A stretch of 64,000 nucleotides of DNA from NCBI RefSeq assembly GCF_900185725.1, contig NZ_FYAU01000026.1, forward strand, positions 186,001 to 250,000. Direction: 5' to 3'. Below, piece after piece: positions 1 to 9,295 of this stretch (position 1 is the stretch's first letter; each line of letters opens with the position of its first letter). Position numbers and translations under genes: made by a program. A model generated the notes under the pieces. It searched no databases. It was given only the letters and a program-made list of their open reading frames with translations, and was not told where the DNA came from. Source of the DNA: Stappia sp. TSB10P1A (GTDB lineage Bacteria; Pseudomonadota; Alphaproteobacteria; Rhizobiales; Stappiaceae).

Positions 1-253
1 GCGCCGTCTGGGCGCTGTTGTTGCGGAACGTCAGCGTCTCCTGCGAAGCCTCCTGGAACATGGCGTGACGCCAGTAGTAGCGCAGCTCGTCCTGGGCGAA
101 GGTGGTGGCGAAATCGCTGTGGGTGTCGCGCCAGGGTCCGCGTTCGAGCGCCAGCACCTCAAGCCCCGCGGCCGTCAGCTTTTCGGCATACATCGCGCCG
201 GTCCAGCCGAAGCCGATCAGCACCACATCGACGCGTGGACGTTGCTTGGTCAT
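1..253 (-). CDS. GMC-family oxidoreductase, gluconate 2-dehydrogenase flavoprotein-like (partial)
   Basis: Only the first 84 residues are inside the window; the rest lies beyond its left edge. The N-terminus carries a Rossmann FAD-binding motif (VLIGFGWTGAMYAEKL, about residues 11-26) followed by an acidic strand end (LALERG), as in GMC oxidoreductases and the flavoprotein subunit of membrane gluconate/sorbitol dehydrogenases. The ATG is preceded by AGGGAG at good spacing. The gene lies 25 bp downstream of a gluconate 2-dehydrogenase subunit 3 gene, the usual partner, so the pair should form a periplasmic dehydrogenase that passes electrons to a cytochrome c subunit expected beyond the edge. 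The substrate cannot be told from this fragment. Confidence 0.8.
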   Translation of the reverse strand, partial: MTKQRPRVDVVLIGFGWTGAMYAEKLTAAGLEVLALERGPWRDTHSDFATTFAQDELRYYWRHAMFQEASQETLTFRNNSAQTA

Positions 254-278
254 GGGTCTCCCTCTGCCGGGCGCGCAT

Positions 279-1013
279 CTACGGACCGGACCAGCCGGGC
301 CGCCCCGAAAGGCCGACCGGTTCCAGCACGATGGCCGCCCCGTTGTGGTTGATGAAATCGCGATAGTCGTAGCGGGTGCCCGGGAAGCCGACATAGCGCC
401 AGCCAACCATGTCGCGGTTGCCGCCATAGATCGGATCGGCAAAGAAGCCCTCGATCGCGTTTTCAAGGACGAGGTCGAAGAACGTCTTCGCCGAGACGCG
501 ATCGAACTCGATCTCCTCGCCCTCCAGGCCGGCGAGGATGGCGTCCTGGTCGTCGGCGCCGAGATCCGCGAAGGGCGCGCCATGCTCCGCCCGGCAGTAG
601 GCATCGAGCTCCGCCAGCGCCAGCCGGTAGAGCATCGCCGGCGGATGCTCGCTCTGATAGCCTTGCGTCGAGGTCCCCTCGCCGAAGGGGCCCTTCATGT
701 ACCAGTTCTGGCCGCGGCCGTAGAAGCCGGCCAACTGCCGGTCGATGAAGGTGACGACATCGGCTTCCGCCGCCCCGGCCCCGTCCTCGTCGCTGGGAAT
801 GAGGCGGGCACAGATGGCCGCCACGGCCGCGTGCTCGGCAGGACCGAGGAAACGCTCCTCGCCGGTGCCGTGATGGGGAACGTCTCCCGACATCGGCGCC
901 CAAGGGGTGCCTTCGCCCTGGCCGTATTCCCGCGCCATAAGGCGCGGCGCGGCAAGGGCGGTGCCGGCCAGCAGCAAAAGCCTCACCGCCTGGCGTCGTG
1001 TGAAGGACGTCAC
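279..1013 (-). CDS. gluconate 2-dehydrogenase subunit 3 family protein, Tat-exported
   Basis: A protein of 244 residues. I chose a GTG start at 1013 because GGGAG lies about 9 bases upstream and because it opens directly on a twin-arginine signal peptide (TSFTRRQAVRLLLLAG, then an AAP cleavage region). Subunit 3 of gluconate dehydrogenase-type complexes is a small Tat-exported protein that carries the flavoprotein subunit through the membrane. The flavoprotein gene follows directly downstream, in the same order as in known complexes. The mature part contains the acidic, aromatic-rich family pattern (FYGRGQNWYMKGPFGEG; GWRYVGFPG near the C-terminus). Which sugar or polyol the complex oxidises is not shown. 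Confidence 0.85.
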   Translation of the reverse strand: MTSFTRRQAVRLLLLAGTALAAPRLMAREYGQGEGTPWAPMSGDVPHHGTGEERFLGPAEHAAVAAICARLIPSDEDGAGAAEADVVTFIDRQLAGFYGRGQNWYMKGPFGEGTSTQGYQSEHPPAMLYRLALAELDAYCRAEHGAPFADLGADDQDAILAGLEGEEIEFDRVSAKTFFDLVLENAIEGFFADPIYGGNRDMVGWRYVGFPGTRYDYRDFINHNGAAIVLEPVGLSGRPGWSGP

Positions 1014-1164
1014 GTCTCGTCTCCCGGTTTCCCCCCGCCCAACCCGCGAAAGCGCGGCGTGTTCCATTCCGGCCCGGCTGCGGCCGCGATCCGGAGGCCG
1101 CGGCGAACAGGGGGCGCTGTCCGCCGCGGCCCAATATGGCTGCGCGATGATCTGAAGCGCGCTG

Positions 1165-2097
1165 TCAGCGCCGGCCGACGCCCGACCAGAACTCATCGAC
1201 CGGCCCGCGATCGGCCTGCATGTTGTCAGGGCTTCGGAACCGGTCCGGATCGATGGTCGGCGCCCGCTCGAGCTCTTCCTGGCTGACATTCAGCACGATG
1301 GTCTCCAGGCCCGGCGTCGCGTTCAACTGCTCCCAGGGGACCGCGACATATTCCTCGCCGAGACCGAGGAAGCCGCCGCGCGCCACCAGCACATAGGAGA
1401 CGGCGCCCGATGCGGGATCGAGGATCACGTCATGCACGCTGCCGAGGTTCTCGTCCTGGATGTTGCGCACGTCGGTGCCGGTGATGTCGTCGATGCGGTA
1501 GGACCGCATGCCTTCCGCCTGATCGATCGGCTGCGCCAGAGCCAGTTGCTCCTGGCGCCAGTCGGTGACCTGCGCCGGGTCGACGCCGGCCGAGGTCAAC
1601 TGCTGCGTATAGTCCTGATAGACGGCATCCAACTGCCCGGCGACATAGTCGCAGCCTTCCTGCTCGCCGCGCTGGGCCAGGATGTGGGCGGCGAAATAGA
1701 GCGTGCGGATCTGCTCGCGCGGCGAATAGGCGCCCTCGACCGCCCCGCGCGGATCGCCCGCCAACGGTACGCCCTCGCCGGTCGGGGCGACCGAGGTTTC
1801 GGCTCCCGGCCGTGCCGCGCCGTCGGGCGCCGTGGTCGGGGTTCCCATCGGCCGCGTACCGTAGCCGGCGCCCCAGCCGGTCAGCCAGAACTGGTCCTGC
1901 CGCATCCGATCGGTCGCCTGTTGCAGACGCGCCTGGCACTGGGCGGAGGCCTGCTGGTTGGTTTGCGGATTGGTCTGCTGATTGGTTTGCTGGGCGGCCG
2001 GCTGGCCCGTCTGCTGCGCCGAGACGGCGTGCGGAAGCAGCGAAAGCGCGGTCGCGGTCAACAGCACGCCCGCCATCTTCGTTGCATGTCTGGTCAT
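1165..2097 (-). CDS. secreted PRC-barrel domain protein
   Basis: A protein of 310 residues with a Sec signal peptide (hydrophobic residues about 9-25, cleavage near AVSA-QQ). A low-complexity Q/T/N stretch follows, built from QQTN/PQTN repeats at residues about 28-52. The C-terminal third contains a PRC-barrel: MRSYRIDDITGTDV, then NLGSVHDVILDP and a VSYVLVARGGFLGLG strand pattern. Such exported PRC-barrel proteins are common in alphaproteobacteria, and their role is mostly unknown. The middle part (about 60-200) matches nothing I recognise. The gene is leftward, 151 bp upstream of the gluconate dehydrogenase pair, and diverges from the YciE-like gene across a 204-bp gap that must hold both promoters. 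Confidence 0.75.
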   Translation of the reverse strand: MTRHATKMAGVLLTATALSLLPHAVSAQQTGQPAAQQTNQQTNPQTNQQASAQCQARLQQATDRMRQDQFWLTGWGAGYGTRPMGTPTTAPDGAARPGAETSVAPTGEGVPLAGDPRGAVEGAYSPREQIRTLYFAAHILAQRGEQEGCDYVAGQLDAVYQDYTQQLTSAGVDPAQVTDWRQEQLALAQPIDQAEGMRSYRIDDITGTDVRNIQDENLGSVHDVILDPASGAVSYVLVARGGFLGLGEEYVAVPWEQLNATPGLETIVLNVSQEELERAPTIDPDRFRSPDNMQADRGPVDEFWSGVGRR

Positions 2098-2301
2098 TGG
2101 CTACTCCTCAAGTGGGGACAGGCAGCACCGCCGCCTGTCGTGGGGTCCACCCTGCAAACAGCCGACGCCGCCGCATGTTCCGCCCCTCACCCGGCGTCAC
2201 CGACACGGCGCAGCATCCCGCCGCCTGGAACAATCCCGGCGGCCCTGCGTTCGAAGGCGGCATCGCCCAGGGCGGCGAGCACCATCAGAAAGGGAAGTGA
2301 C

Positions 2302-2799
2302 ATGGCCAGGGAAAAGACCCTCGAAGATCTGTTCCACGACACGCTCAAGGACATCTACTATGCCGAGCGCAAGATCCTGAAGGCGCTGCCCAAGATGCAG
2401 CGCGCGGCGCAGTCCGAGGAGCTGAAGAAGGCTTTCGAGATGCATCGCGAGGAGACCGAAGGCCACGTCGAGCGCCTGCAGCAGGTGTTCGAGATCATCG
2501 GCAAGGCGCCGCGCGGCAAGACCTGCGACGCCATCGAAGGCATCGTCTCCGAAGGCGAGGAGATCATCGACGAGTTCAAGGGCACGCCCGCGCTCGATGC
2601 CGGACTGATTTCCGCGGCCCAGGCGGTCGAGCACTACGAGATCACCCGCTACGGCACGCTCAAGCGCTGGGCGAGCGAGCTCGGGCTCCAGGATGCGGCG
2701 AAGCTCCTCGACGAGACCTTGAAGGAAGAGGCCAAGACCGACGAGACCCTGACCAAGCTCGCGGACGCTTCGGCAAACGATCGCGCCAAGGCGGCGTGA
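2302..2799 (+). CDS. YciE/YciF ferroxidase family protein (DUF892)
   Basis: A protein of 165 residues, the usual family length. The DUF892 pattern runs through the whole protein: LFHDTLKDIYYAERKILKALPKM at the N-terminus, then MHREETEGHVERLQQVF, and AAQAVEHYEITRYGTL with the second set of Glu/His residues of a ferritin-like four-helix bundle. The family binds a di-iron site and is linked to stress and stationary phase. The start follows AAGGGAAGTGAC. It stands alone as a transcription unit, with a 15-bp stem hairpin directly after it. Confidence 0.9.
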   Translation: MAREKTLEDLFHDTLKDIYYAERKILKALPKMQRAAQSEELKKAFEMHREETEGHVERLQQVFEIIGKAPRGKTCDAIEGIVSEGEEIIDEFKGTPALDAGLISAAQAVEHYEITRYGTLKRWASELGLQDAAKLLDETLKEEAKTDETLTKLADASANDRAKAA

Positions 2800-2817
2800 T
2801 CACCGGCACGCTCGGCC

Positions 2818-2857
2818 CCCGCAACGGCCCTGGTCTGCGGAGCAGGGCCGTTGCGGG
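2818..2857 (+). terminator. long GC-rich hairpin after the YciE-like gene
   Basis: A perfect 15-bp stem (CCCGCAACGGCCCTG paired with its complement) with a 10-base loop lies 19 bp after the stop codon and 21 bp before the next start. There is no T-run, so it may be a weak terminator or an mRNA-stabilising hairpin that separates the two genes. Confidence 0.6.
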
Positions 2858-2878
2858 ACAGCGTCCGGGAACATCCCC

Positions 2879-3805
2879 ATGTCGATCTACCGCCTTTTTC
2901 TCCGCCTGCTGATCCTGGCGGCCCTCTGCGGCGCGGCGTTCCTTCTGTACCGGACGCTGGGCCGGTACACGCTCGAGGACATCACCGACGCGGTTCGCGC
3001 CATTCCGGCCGGGCAGCTCGCCCGCGCCGCCGCCTTTGCCGCCGCCTCCTATCTCTGCCTCACCGGTTTCGACTGGCTGGCCGTGCGCTACGCCGGCAAA
3101 CCGCTCGCCTGGCGCCGCACCGCGCTGGCCTCCTTCGTCAGCCTCTCCATCGGCCACAATGTCGGCGTCGCCGCCCTGTCCAGCGGCGCGATCCGCTATC
3201 GTTTCTATTCGCGCTGGGGATTGCGGGTCGGCGACGTCGCCAAGGTGATCCTGTTCTGCGGCATGACCGTGGGGCTGGGACTGGCGACGCTCGGCGGGAT
3301 CAGCCTGCTGCTCTATCCGGAGGAGGCGGAGGGGCTGATGGGCATCACCCGGGCCGAACTGCGGGGCATGTCGATCGTCTGCCTGTCGCTGCCGCTTGCC
3401 CATGTCGTGCTGTCGGCGACCCTGCGCGGCGACCTGAGGCTCCGTCGCTGGAGCGTGAGGTTCCCGCCGCTGCGGCTGGCCCTGCCGCAGATCGTTGTCG
3501 GAACGGCAAACTTCGCCTGCGTGGCGGCCTGTCTTCACCAGTTGCTCGCGGCGATCTCCGAGGCAGCCTATCTGGAAGTCACGGCGATCTACGTCATCGG
3601 CAATGTCGCCTCGCTGATCAGCCATGTGCCGGGCGGCCTCGGCGTGCTGGAGGCGACGGTCCTGTATCTTCAGCCGGGAGCGGAGGCGATCGGCGCGCTG
3701 ATCGTCTTCCGCGTCCTCTATTTTCTCGTGCCGCTGGCTATCGGCCTGCCTGTGCTGCTTGTCAGCGAATATGTTCTGTGCCCCTCGCGGGCGGCCGAGA
3801 ACTGA
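2879..3805 (+). CDS. YbhN/UPF0104-family membrane protein (lysylphosphatidylglycerol synthase-like flippase domain)
   Basis: A protein of 308 residues with about eight hydrophobic segments. Signature patterns of the YbhN/UPF0104 family are visible: FVSLSIGHNVGVAALSSGAIRYRFY around residue 90-115 and SHVPGGLGVLEATVLYL near residue 245-265. This is the transmembrane domain found alone in YbhN and fused to the synthetase domain in MprF. Here the synthetase domain is absent, so a lipid-transport role is only suggested by family. It converges with fdsD across 24 bp that contain a small GCGGCG-GCT-CGCCGC hairpin at 3815-3829. Confidence 0.8.
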   Translation: MSIYRLFLRLLILAALCGAAFLLYRTLGRYTLEDITDAVRAIPAGQLARAAAFAAASYLCLTGFDWLAVRYAGKPLAWRRTALASFVSLSIGHNVGVAALSSGAIRYRFYSRWGLRVGDVAKVILFCGMTVGLGLATLGGISLLLYPEEAEGLMGITRAELRGMSIVCLSLPLAHVVLSATLRGDLRLRRWSVRFPPLRLALPQIVVGTANFACVAACLHQLLAAISEAAYLEVTAIYVIGNVASLISHVPGGLGVLEATVLYLQPGAEAIGALIVFRVLYFLVPLAIGLPVLLVSEYVLCPSRAAEN

Positions 3806-3829
3806 AGGTCCGGCGCGGCGGCTCGCCGC

Positions 3830-4054
3830 TCAGGCGGCCTGCTTCGGCTTGCGGATGGCGGGGGCGGCCTCGACCACCAGCGGGTCGAAGCCGGCGCCGC
3901 CCGCCTCCAGCATGGCGAAGAGCTGGGTGCGCATGCGCGGCTCCCAGTACTTGCTGATGTGGTCGGCGATCCCCGCCACCGCCTCGTCATGCGGGCGGGT
4001 GCGGAAGAAGCCGGCGATCTGGTTGGCCATGTAGGTCAGTTTGTCAGGCGACAT
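3830..4054 (-). CDS. fdsD: formate dehydrogenase delta subunit
   Basis: A protein of 74 residues, typical of FdsD. It begins with the family pattern MSPDKLTYMANQIAGFF and contains HISKYWEPRM near residue 33-42. FdsD is a small subunit of NAD-dependent, molybdenum- or tungsten-containing formate dehydrogenase and supports activity of the FdsABG complex in related organisms. Its start overlaps the end of fdhD by 11 bp, which implies translational coupling as the last gene of the fds operon. Confidence 0.92.
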   Translation of the reverse strand: MSPDKLTYMANQIAGFFRTRPHDEAVAGIADHISKYWEPRMRTQLFAMLEAGGAGFDPLVVEAAPAIRKPKQAA

Positions 4055-4859
4055 CTTTCAGGCTTCCCCCGATGATCCTGTGCGGATGCGTGAAGAGTTC
4101 GAATTCCTCGCCGCGCGCGATCCCCGCGAGCGTGATGCCGGCGGCGGCTGCCTCGTCGACGGCAAGGGCGGTGGGCGCAGACACCGCGACGAGGATGCCG
4201 CAGCCGGCGACCGCCGTCTTCTGCACCAGTTCGATGGAGAGCCGGCTGGTGAGGATGACGGCGCCCGTCGCCATGTCGATGCCGGCCCGCGCTGCCGCGC
4301 CGATCAGCTTGTCGAGCGCGTTGTGCCGGCCGACATCCTCGCGCACCAGCACCAGCCCGCGCTCGCCCTGCCAGAAGCCGGCCGCGTGGACGGCGCGGGT
4401 GCGCAGGTTCAGCGCCTGCGCCTTGGCCATCGCCGCGACAGCGCGCGCGACCTCGGCCGGCGCGAGACGGATATCGGCGGAAACAGGCGCGATCTCGCGC
4501 ATCGCCGCCGCAAGGCTCTCGATCCCGCACAGCCCGCAGCCGACCGGCCCGGCCATCGACCGGCGCCGCTCGCCGAGACGCTGGCCGGCATCGCCGGCAA
4601 GGCGGACCTGCAGGTCGAGGCCGCGGCCGCAATCGACGATCGCGATCTCCTCGACCTCGCTGACCGAGGCGGCGAGCCCTTCCGTGAGCGAGAAGCCGTA
4701 GGCGAGATCCTCCAGATCGGCCGGCGTTGCCATCAGCACGGCATGGGACGTGCCGTTATAGCTGATGGCCACCGCCACCTCCTCCGCCAGCTCCCTGGTG
4801 GAGGCGGAGAAGCGGCCGTTGCGATAGGCCGTGCCGGAGGCGGGGCGATGGGTGAGCAT
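4044..4859 (-). CDS. fdhD: formate dehydrogenase accessory sulfurtransferase FdhD (FdsC)
   Basis: A protein of 271 residues. The family's Cys motif is present as GPVGCGLCGIESL near residue 110, followed by the conserved REDVGRHNALDKLIGAA block and the S-R-LS-E-V-K pattern (LTSRLSIELVQKTA). FdhD/FdsC passes sulfur from a desulfurase to the molybdenum cofactor, which the formate dehydrogenase alpha subunit needs before it is active. It sits 4 bp downstream of fdsA and overlaps fdsD, the standard fdsGBACD order. Confidence 0.95.
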   Translation of the reverse strand: MLTHRPASGTAYRNGRFSASTRELAEEVAVAISYNGTSHAVLMATPADLEDLAYGFSLTEGLAASVSEVEEIAIVDCGRGLDLQVRLAGDAGQRLGERRRSMAGPVGCGLCGIESLAAAMREIAPVSADIRLAPAEVARAVAAMAKAQALNLRTRAVHAAGFWQGERGLVLVREDVGRHNALDKLIGAAARAGIDMATGAVILTSRLSIELVQKTAVAGCGILVAVSAPTALAVDEAAAAGITLAGIARGEEFELFTHPHRIIGGSLKDVA

Positions 4860-4863
4860 GGCG

Positions 4864-7734
4864 CTACTCCGCCGCCTCGATCCGCCGCGACAGGGTCGAG
4901 AATTCCTCGTATTTCTCCTGCCAGTCGGTCGGGCCGTTGGACGGCATCACCTGCACCGCCGTCACCTTGTATTCCGGGCAGTTGGTCGCCCAGTCGGAAT
5001 AGTCGGTGGTGATGACATTGGCCTGCGTCGTCGGGTGGTGGAAGGTGGTGTAGACGACGCCCGGCGACACCCGGTCGGTGATCTGCGCCCGCAAGGCCGT
5101 CTCGCCCGAGCGGCTGGCGAGCTTCACCCAGTCGCCGTCCTTGACGCCGCGCGTCTCGGCATCGTGCGGATGGATCTCCAGCACGTCCTCCGCATGCCAG
5201 ACCACATTGGCGGTGCGCCGGGTCTGCGCGCCGACATTGTACTGCGACAGGATGCGGCCGGTGGTGAGCAGCAGCGGGAAGCGCGGCCCGGTCTTCTCGT
5301 CCGTCGCCACGTAGTCGGTGCGGATGAACCGGCCCCTGCCCCGCACGAAACCGTCGACATGCATGATCGGCGAGCCGTCCGGCGTCTTGTCGTTGCACGG
5401 CCACTGCACCGAGCCCTTCTTCTCCAGCATCTCGTAGGAGACATTGGCGAAGCTCGGCGTCGTCGCGGCGATCTCGTCCATGATCTGCGAGGGGTGGGTG
5501 TAGGACCAGTCGGCGCCCATCGCATTGGCCAGCATCTGGGTCACTTCCCAGTCCGCATAGCCGTTGCGCGGTGCCATCACCTTGCGCACCCGGTTGATCC
5601 GGCGCTCCGCGTTGGTGAAGGTGCCGTCCTTCTCCAGGAAGGTCGAGCCCGGCAGGAAGACATGGGCGTAGTTGGCCGTCTCGTTGAGGAAGAGGTCGTG
5701 GACGATGACGCAGTCCATCGCCGCAAGGCCGGCCGAGACATGGCGCGTGTCGGGATCCGACTGCAGGATGTCCTCGCCCTGGCAATAGAGCCCCTTGAAC
5801 GTGCCGTCGACCGCCGCATCCAGCATGTTGGGAATGCGCAGGCCCGGCTCGTCGGAAATCTCGACGCCCCAGAGCTTTTCGAAGATGTCGCGCACCTCCT
5901 GCCCGTTGACATGGCGGTAGCCGGGCAGCTCATGCGGGAACGAGCCCATGTCGCAGGAGCCCTGCACGTTGTTCTGGCCGCGCAGCGGGTTCACGCCGAC
6001 GCCCGGCCGGCCGATATTGCCGGTGAGCATGGCAAGGTTGGCGATGCCGATGACCGTGGTCGAGCCCTGGCTGTGCTCGGTGACGCCGAGGCCGTAATAG
6101 ATCGCGCCGTTGCCGCCGCGGGCATAGAGCCGGGCCGCAGCGCGCAGCTCCTGCGCCGGGACGCCGGTCAGCGCCTCGACGGCTTCCGGGCTGTGCTTGG
6201 CGTCGGAGACGAATTCCGCATAGTCCTGGAACTCGTCCCAGTCGCAGCGCTCGCGGATGAAGCTCTCGTCGAACAGGCCTTCGGTGACGATGACATGGGC
6301 GAGCGCCGTCACCACGGCGACATTGGTGCCCGGACGCAGCGCCAGGTGATGGGCGGCCTGCACATGCGGCGTCCTGACCAGGTCGATGCGACGCGGGTCG
6401 ACGACGATGAGCTTTGCCCCCTGGCGCAGCCGCTTCTTCAGCCGCGAGGCGAAGACCGGATGGCCGTCGGTCGGATTGGCGCCGATCACCATCACCACGT
6501 CGGCATGCTGGACGCTGTCGAAGTCCTGGGTGCCGGCGGAGGTGCCGAAGGTCTGGCCGAGGCCGTAGCCGGTCGGCGAATGGCAGACGCGGGCGCAGGT
6601 GTCGGTGTTGTTGTTGCCGAACACCGCGCGCGCCAGCTTCTGCACCAGATAGGTCTCCTCATTGGTGCAGCGCGAGGAGGTGATGACGCCGATGGCGTCC
6701 TTGCCGAGCTCGTACTGGATGGCGCGCAGCTTCGTCGCAGCAAAGCCCAGCGCCTCCTCCCAGGACACTTCCCGCCAGGGGTCGGTGATCTTGTCGCGGA
6801 TCATCGGGCTGAGGATGCGGTCCTTGTGCGCGGCATAGCCATAGGCGAAGCGGCCCTTGACGCAGCTATGGCCGCGGTTCGCCTTGCCGTCCTTGTAGGG
6901 CACCATGCGCACCAGTTCGTCGCCGCGCATCTCCGCCTTGAACGAGCAGCCGACACCGCAATAGGCGCAGGTCGTGACCACCGAATGCTCCGGCTGGCCG
7001 ATCTCGATCACCGACTTTTCCTGCAAGGTCGCCGTCGGGCAGGCCTGGACGCAGGCGCCGCAGGAGACGCATTCGGAGGACAGGAAGTCCTCATGCATGC
7101 CCGGCGAGACGCGGCTGTCGAAGCCGCGGCCCTCGATGGTCAGCGCGAAAGTGCCCTGCACCTCCTCGCAGGCCCTGACGCAGCGCGAGCAGACGATGCA
7201 TTTGGACGGGTCGTAGGTGAAATAGGGGTTGCTCTCGTCCTTCGGCATCCAGCGGGCATTGACCTCGCCCAGCCCATCGCGCGCCTTGACGTGGTTGTCG
7301 CCGTCATGGCCGTAGCGCACGTCGCGCAGGCCGACGACGCCGGCCATGTCCTGCAGCTCGCAGTCGCCATTGGCGGCGCAGGTCAGGCAGTCGAGCGGAT
7401 GGTCGGAGATGTAAAGCTCCATCACGCCGCGGCGCAACTGCTTGAGCCGGCCGGTCTGGGTGCGCACCACCATGCCGGGTTCCACCGGCGTGGTGCAGGA
7501 GGCCGGCGTGCCGCGCCGCCCCTCGATCTCCACCAGGCACAGCCGGCAGGAGCCGAAGGCGTCGACCATATCGGTGGCGCAGAGCTTGGGGATCTGGATG
7601 CCGGTCTCCATCGAGGCCCGCATCACGGACGTGCCTTCCGGCACGGTGACCTCGAAGCCGTCAATGGTCAGCGTGACCGTCTTGTCCGACGTCGAGGCCG
7701 GTGTGCCGTAGTCGGTTTCCTTGATCAGGGTCAT
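4864..7734 (-). CDS. fdsA: NAD-dependent formate dehydrogenase, catalytic alpha subunit
   Basis: A protein of 956 residues that oxidises formate to CO2 in the cytoplasm. In order it shows a 2Fe-2S ferredoxin domain (GSCRLCLVEIEG), a His-Cys cluster region (HPLDCLTCAANGDCELQ), two 4Fe-4S motifs (CIVCSRCVRAC and CVSCGACVQACP), then the molybdopterin domain starting at TCAYCGVGCSF. The presumed metal-ligand cysteine lies in ARVCHSPTGYGLG, and GVGVNPLRGQNNVQG is the usual cofactor-binding loop. The C-terminal cofactor domain ends with NVITTDYSDWATNCPEYK, typical of the family. It is 4 bp downstream of fdsB. Whether Mo or W is used cannot be read from the sequence. Confidence 0.96.
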   Translation of the reverse strand: MTLIKETDYGTPASTSDKTVTLTIDGFEVTVPEGTSVMRASMETGIQIPKLCATDMVDAFGSCRLCLVEIEGRRGTPASCTTPVEPGMVVRTQTGRLKQLRRGVMELYISDHPLDCLTCAANGDCELQDMAGVVGLRDVRYGHDGDNHVKARDGLGEVNARWMPKDESNPYFTYDPSKCIVCSRCVRACEEVQGTFALTIEGRGFDSRVSPGMHEDFLSSECVSCGACVQACPTATLQEKSVIEIGQPEHSVVTTCAYCGVGCSFKAEMRGDELVRMVPYKDGKANRGHSCVKGRFAYGYAAHKDRILSPMIRDKITDPWREVSWEEALGFAATKLRAIQYELGKDAIGVITSSRCTNEETYLVQKLARAVFGNNNTDTCARVCHSPTGYGLGQTFGTSAGTQDFDSVQHADVVMVIGANPTDGHPVFASRLKKRLRQGAKLIVVDPRRIDLVRTPHVQAAHHLALRPGTNVAVVTALAHVIVTEGLFDESFIRERCDWDEFQDYAEFVSDAKHSPEAVEALTGVPAQELRAAARLYARGGNGAIYYGLGVTEHSQGSTTVIGIANLAMLTGNIGRPGVGVNPLRGQNNVQGSCDMGSFPHELPGYRHVNGQEVRDIFEKLWGVEISDEPGLRIPNMLDAAVDGTFKGLYCQGEDILQSDPDTRHVSAGLAAMDCVIVHDLFLNETANYAHVFLPGSTFLEKDGTFTNAERRINRVRKVMAPRNGYADWEVTQMLANAMGADWSYTHPSQIMDEIAATTPSFANVSYEMLEKKGSVQWPCNDKTPDGSPIMHVDGFVRGRGRFIRTDYVATDEKTGPRFPLLLTTGRILSQYNVGAQTRRTANVVWHAEDVLEIHPHDAETRGVKDGDWVKLASRSGETALRAQITDRVSPGVVYTTFHHPTTQANVITTDYSDWATNCPEYKVTAVQVMPSNGPTDWQEKYEEFSTLSRRIEAAE

Positions 7735-7738
7735 CGGT

Positions 7739-9295
7739 CTACTCCGCCGCTTCGGCCATCGGCCGGGGGGTGAAATCCTGGGGGAAGTGGGTCAGCGCGC
7801 TGAGGACCGGATAGGGTGTGAAGCCGCCGAGCGCGCAGAGCGAGCCGGCCTTCATCGTGTCGCAAAGGTCCTTCAGCAGATCGACCTGCGCCTCCGGGCG
7901 CTCGCCGCCGGCGATCTTGTCCAGCGTCTCGACGCCGCGCACGGCGCCGATCCGGCAGGGCGTGCACTTGCCGCAGCTCTCGATGGCGCAGAACTCCATG
8001 GCGAAGCGCGCCTGCTTCAGCATGTCGACCGTGTCGTCGAAGACGACGATGCCGGCATGGCCGATCAAGCCGTCCTGCGCCGCGAAGGCCTCGTAGTCGA
8101 ACGGCGTGTCGAACAGCGCCGGCGGGAAATAGGCCCCGAGCGGGCCGCCGACCTGCACCGCGCGCACCGGACGCCCGCTCGCCGTGCCGCCGCCGATCTC
8201 CTCGACCAGGGTGCCGAGCGTCACGCCGAAGGCGGTCTCGTAGAGCCCGCCATGGCGGATGTTGCCGGCAAGCTGGATCGGCATTGTACCACGCGAACGG
8301 CCGACGCCGAAATCGCGGTAGAAGGCGGCGCCCCGATCCAGGATCACCGGCACGGAGGCCAGCGACAGCACGTTGTTGACCACCGTCGGCCGGCCGAACA
8401 GGCCCTGCAACGCCGGCAGCGGCGGCTTGGCCCGCACCACGCCGCGCTTGCCCTCCAGGCTGTTGAGCAGCGAGGTCTCCTCGCCGCAGACATAGGCGCC
8501 GGCGCCGACGCGCAGCTCCATGTCGAAGGCGTGGCGCGAGCCCAGCACCGAGGCGCCGAGAATGCCGTCGCGGCGGGCGATCTCGATAGCCTCGCGCATG
8601 ATCGCGATGGCATGGGGATATTCGGAGCGGGTGTAGATATAGCCCTTGGTCGCCCCGGTCGCGATGCCGGCAATCGCCATGCCCTCGATCAGCACGAAGG
8701 GGTCGCCCTCCATGATCATCCGGTCGGCAAAGGTGCCGCTGTCGCCCTCGTCGGCGTTGCAGACGATATATTTGCGGTCGGCCTCAGCCTTCAGCACCGT
8801 GTTCCACTTGATGCCGGTGGGAAAGCCGGCGCCGCCGCGGCCGCGCAAGCCGCTGTCGGTGACCGTGGCGACGATCTCCGCCGGTTCCATGGCGATGGCG
8901 TTGTGCAACCCGCGCAGGCCCTTGTAATGGCGGTAGTCCTCCAGTGACAGCGGATCGGTGACGCCGACGCGGGCGAAGGTCAGCCGGGTCTGGCTCTTGA
9001 GGAAGGGAATCTCCTTGGTCTCGCCGTGGAACAGCGGATGCTCGCCGCCCTCCAGAAAGCCGGCGTCGAACAGGCCGGGCACGTCCTTTTCCGTGACCGG
9101 ACCATAGGCGACGCGGCCATGGGCGGTGCGCACCTCGACCAGCGGCTCCAGCCAGTGCATGCCGCGCGAGCCGTTGCGCACGACCCTCGCCTCAAGCCCT
9201 CGGGCGGAGAGTTCGCCTGCGATCGCCTTGGCGACGCGGTCGGCGCCGACGGCCAGCGCCGCGGAGTCCCTGGGAACGAAGATCACCGGGGTCAT
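7739..9295 (-). CDS. fdsB: NAD-dependent formate dehydrogenase, beta (NADH-binding) subunit
   Basis: A protein of 518 residues that transfers electrons from the alpha subunit to NAD+. A thioredoxin-like N-terminal part is followed by the NuoF-like domain: the FMN/NAD motif GLRGRGGAGFPTGIKW, then CNADEGDSGTFADR and GAGAYVCGEETSLLNS, and the 4Fe-4S motif ESCGKCTPCRIG near the C-terminus. The start at 9295 gives a 4-bp ATGA overlap with fdsG, so the two are translationally coupled. All cofactor residues look intact. Confidence 0.95.
   Translation of the reverse strand: MTPVIFVPRDSAALAVGADRVAKAIAGELSARGLEARVVRNGSRGMHWLEPLVEVRTAHGRVAYGPVTEKDVPGLFDAGFLEGGEHPLFHGETKEIPFLKSQTRLTFARVGVTDPLSLEDYRHYKGLRGLHNAIAMEPAEIVATVTDSGLRGRGGAGFPTGIKWNTVLKAEADRKYIVCNADEGDSGTFADRMIMEGDPFVLIEGMAIAGIATGATKGYIYTRSEYPHAIAIMREAIEIARRDGILGASVLGSRHAFDMELRVGAGAYVCGEETSLLNSLEGKRGVVRAKPPLPALQGLFGRPTVVNNVLSLASVPVILDRGAAFYRDFGVGRSRGTMPIQLAGNIRHGGLYETAFGVTLGTLVEEIGGGTASGRPVRAVQVGGPLGAYFPPALFDTPFDYEAFAAQDGLIGHAGIVVFDDTVDMLKQARFAMEFCAIESCGKCTPCRIGAVRGVETLDKIAGGERPEAQVDLLKDLCDTMKAGSLCALGGFTPYPVLSALTHFPQDFTPRPMAEAAE

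Noticed and set aside
4831-7773. A 980-codon plus-strand open frame opposite fdsA
   Set aside because: It mirrors a gene with full domain motifs; its translation is Arg/His/Ala-rich with no family pattern. Long antisense frames are expected in GC-rich DNA.
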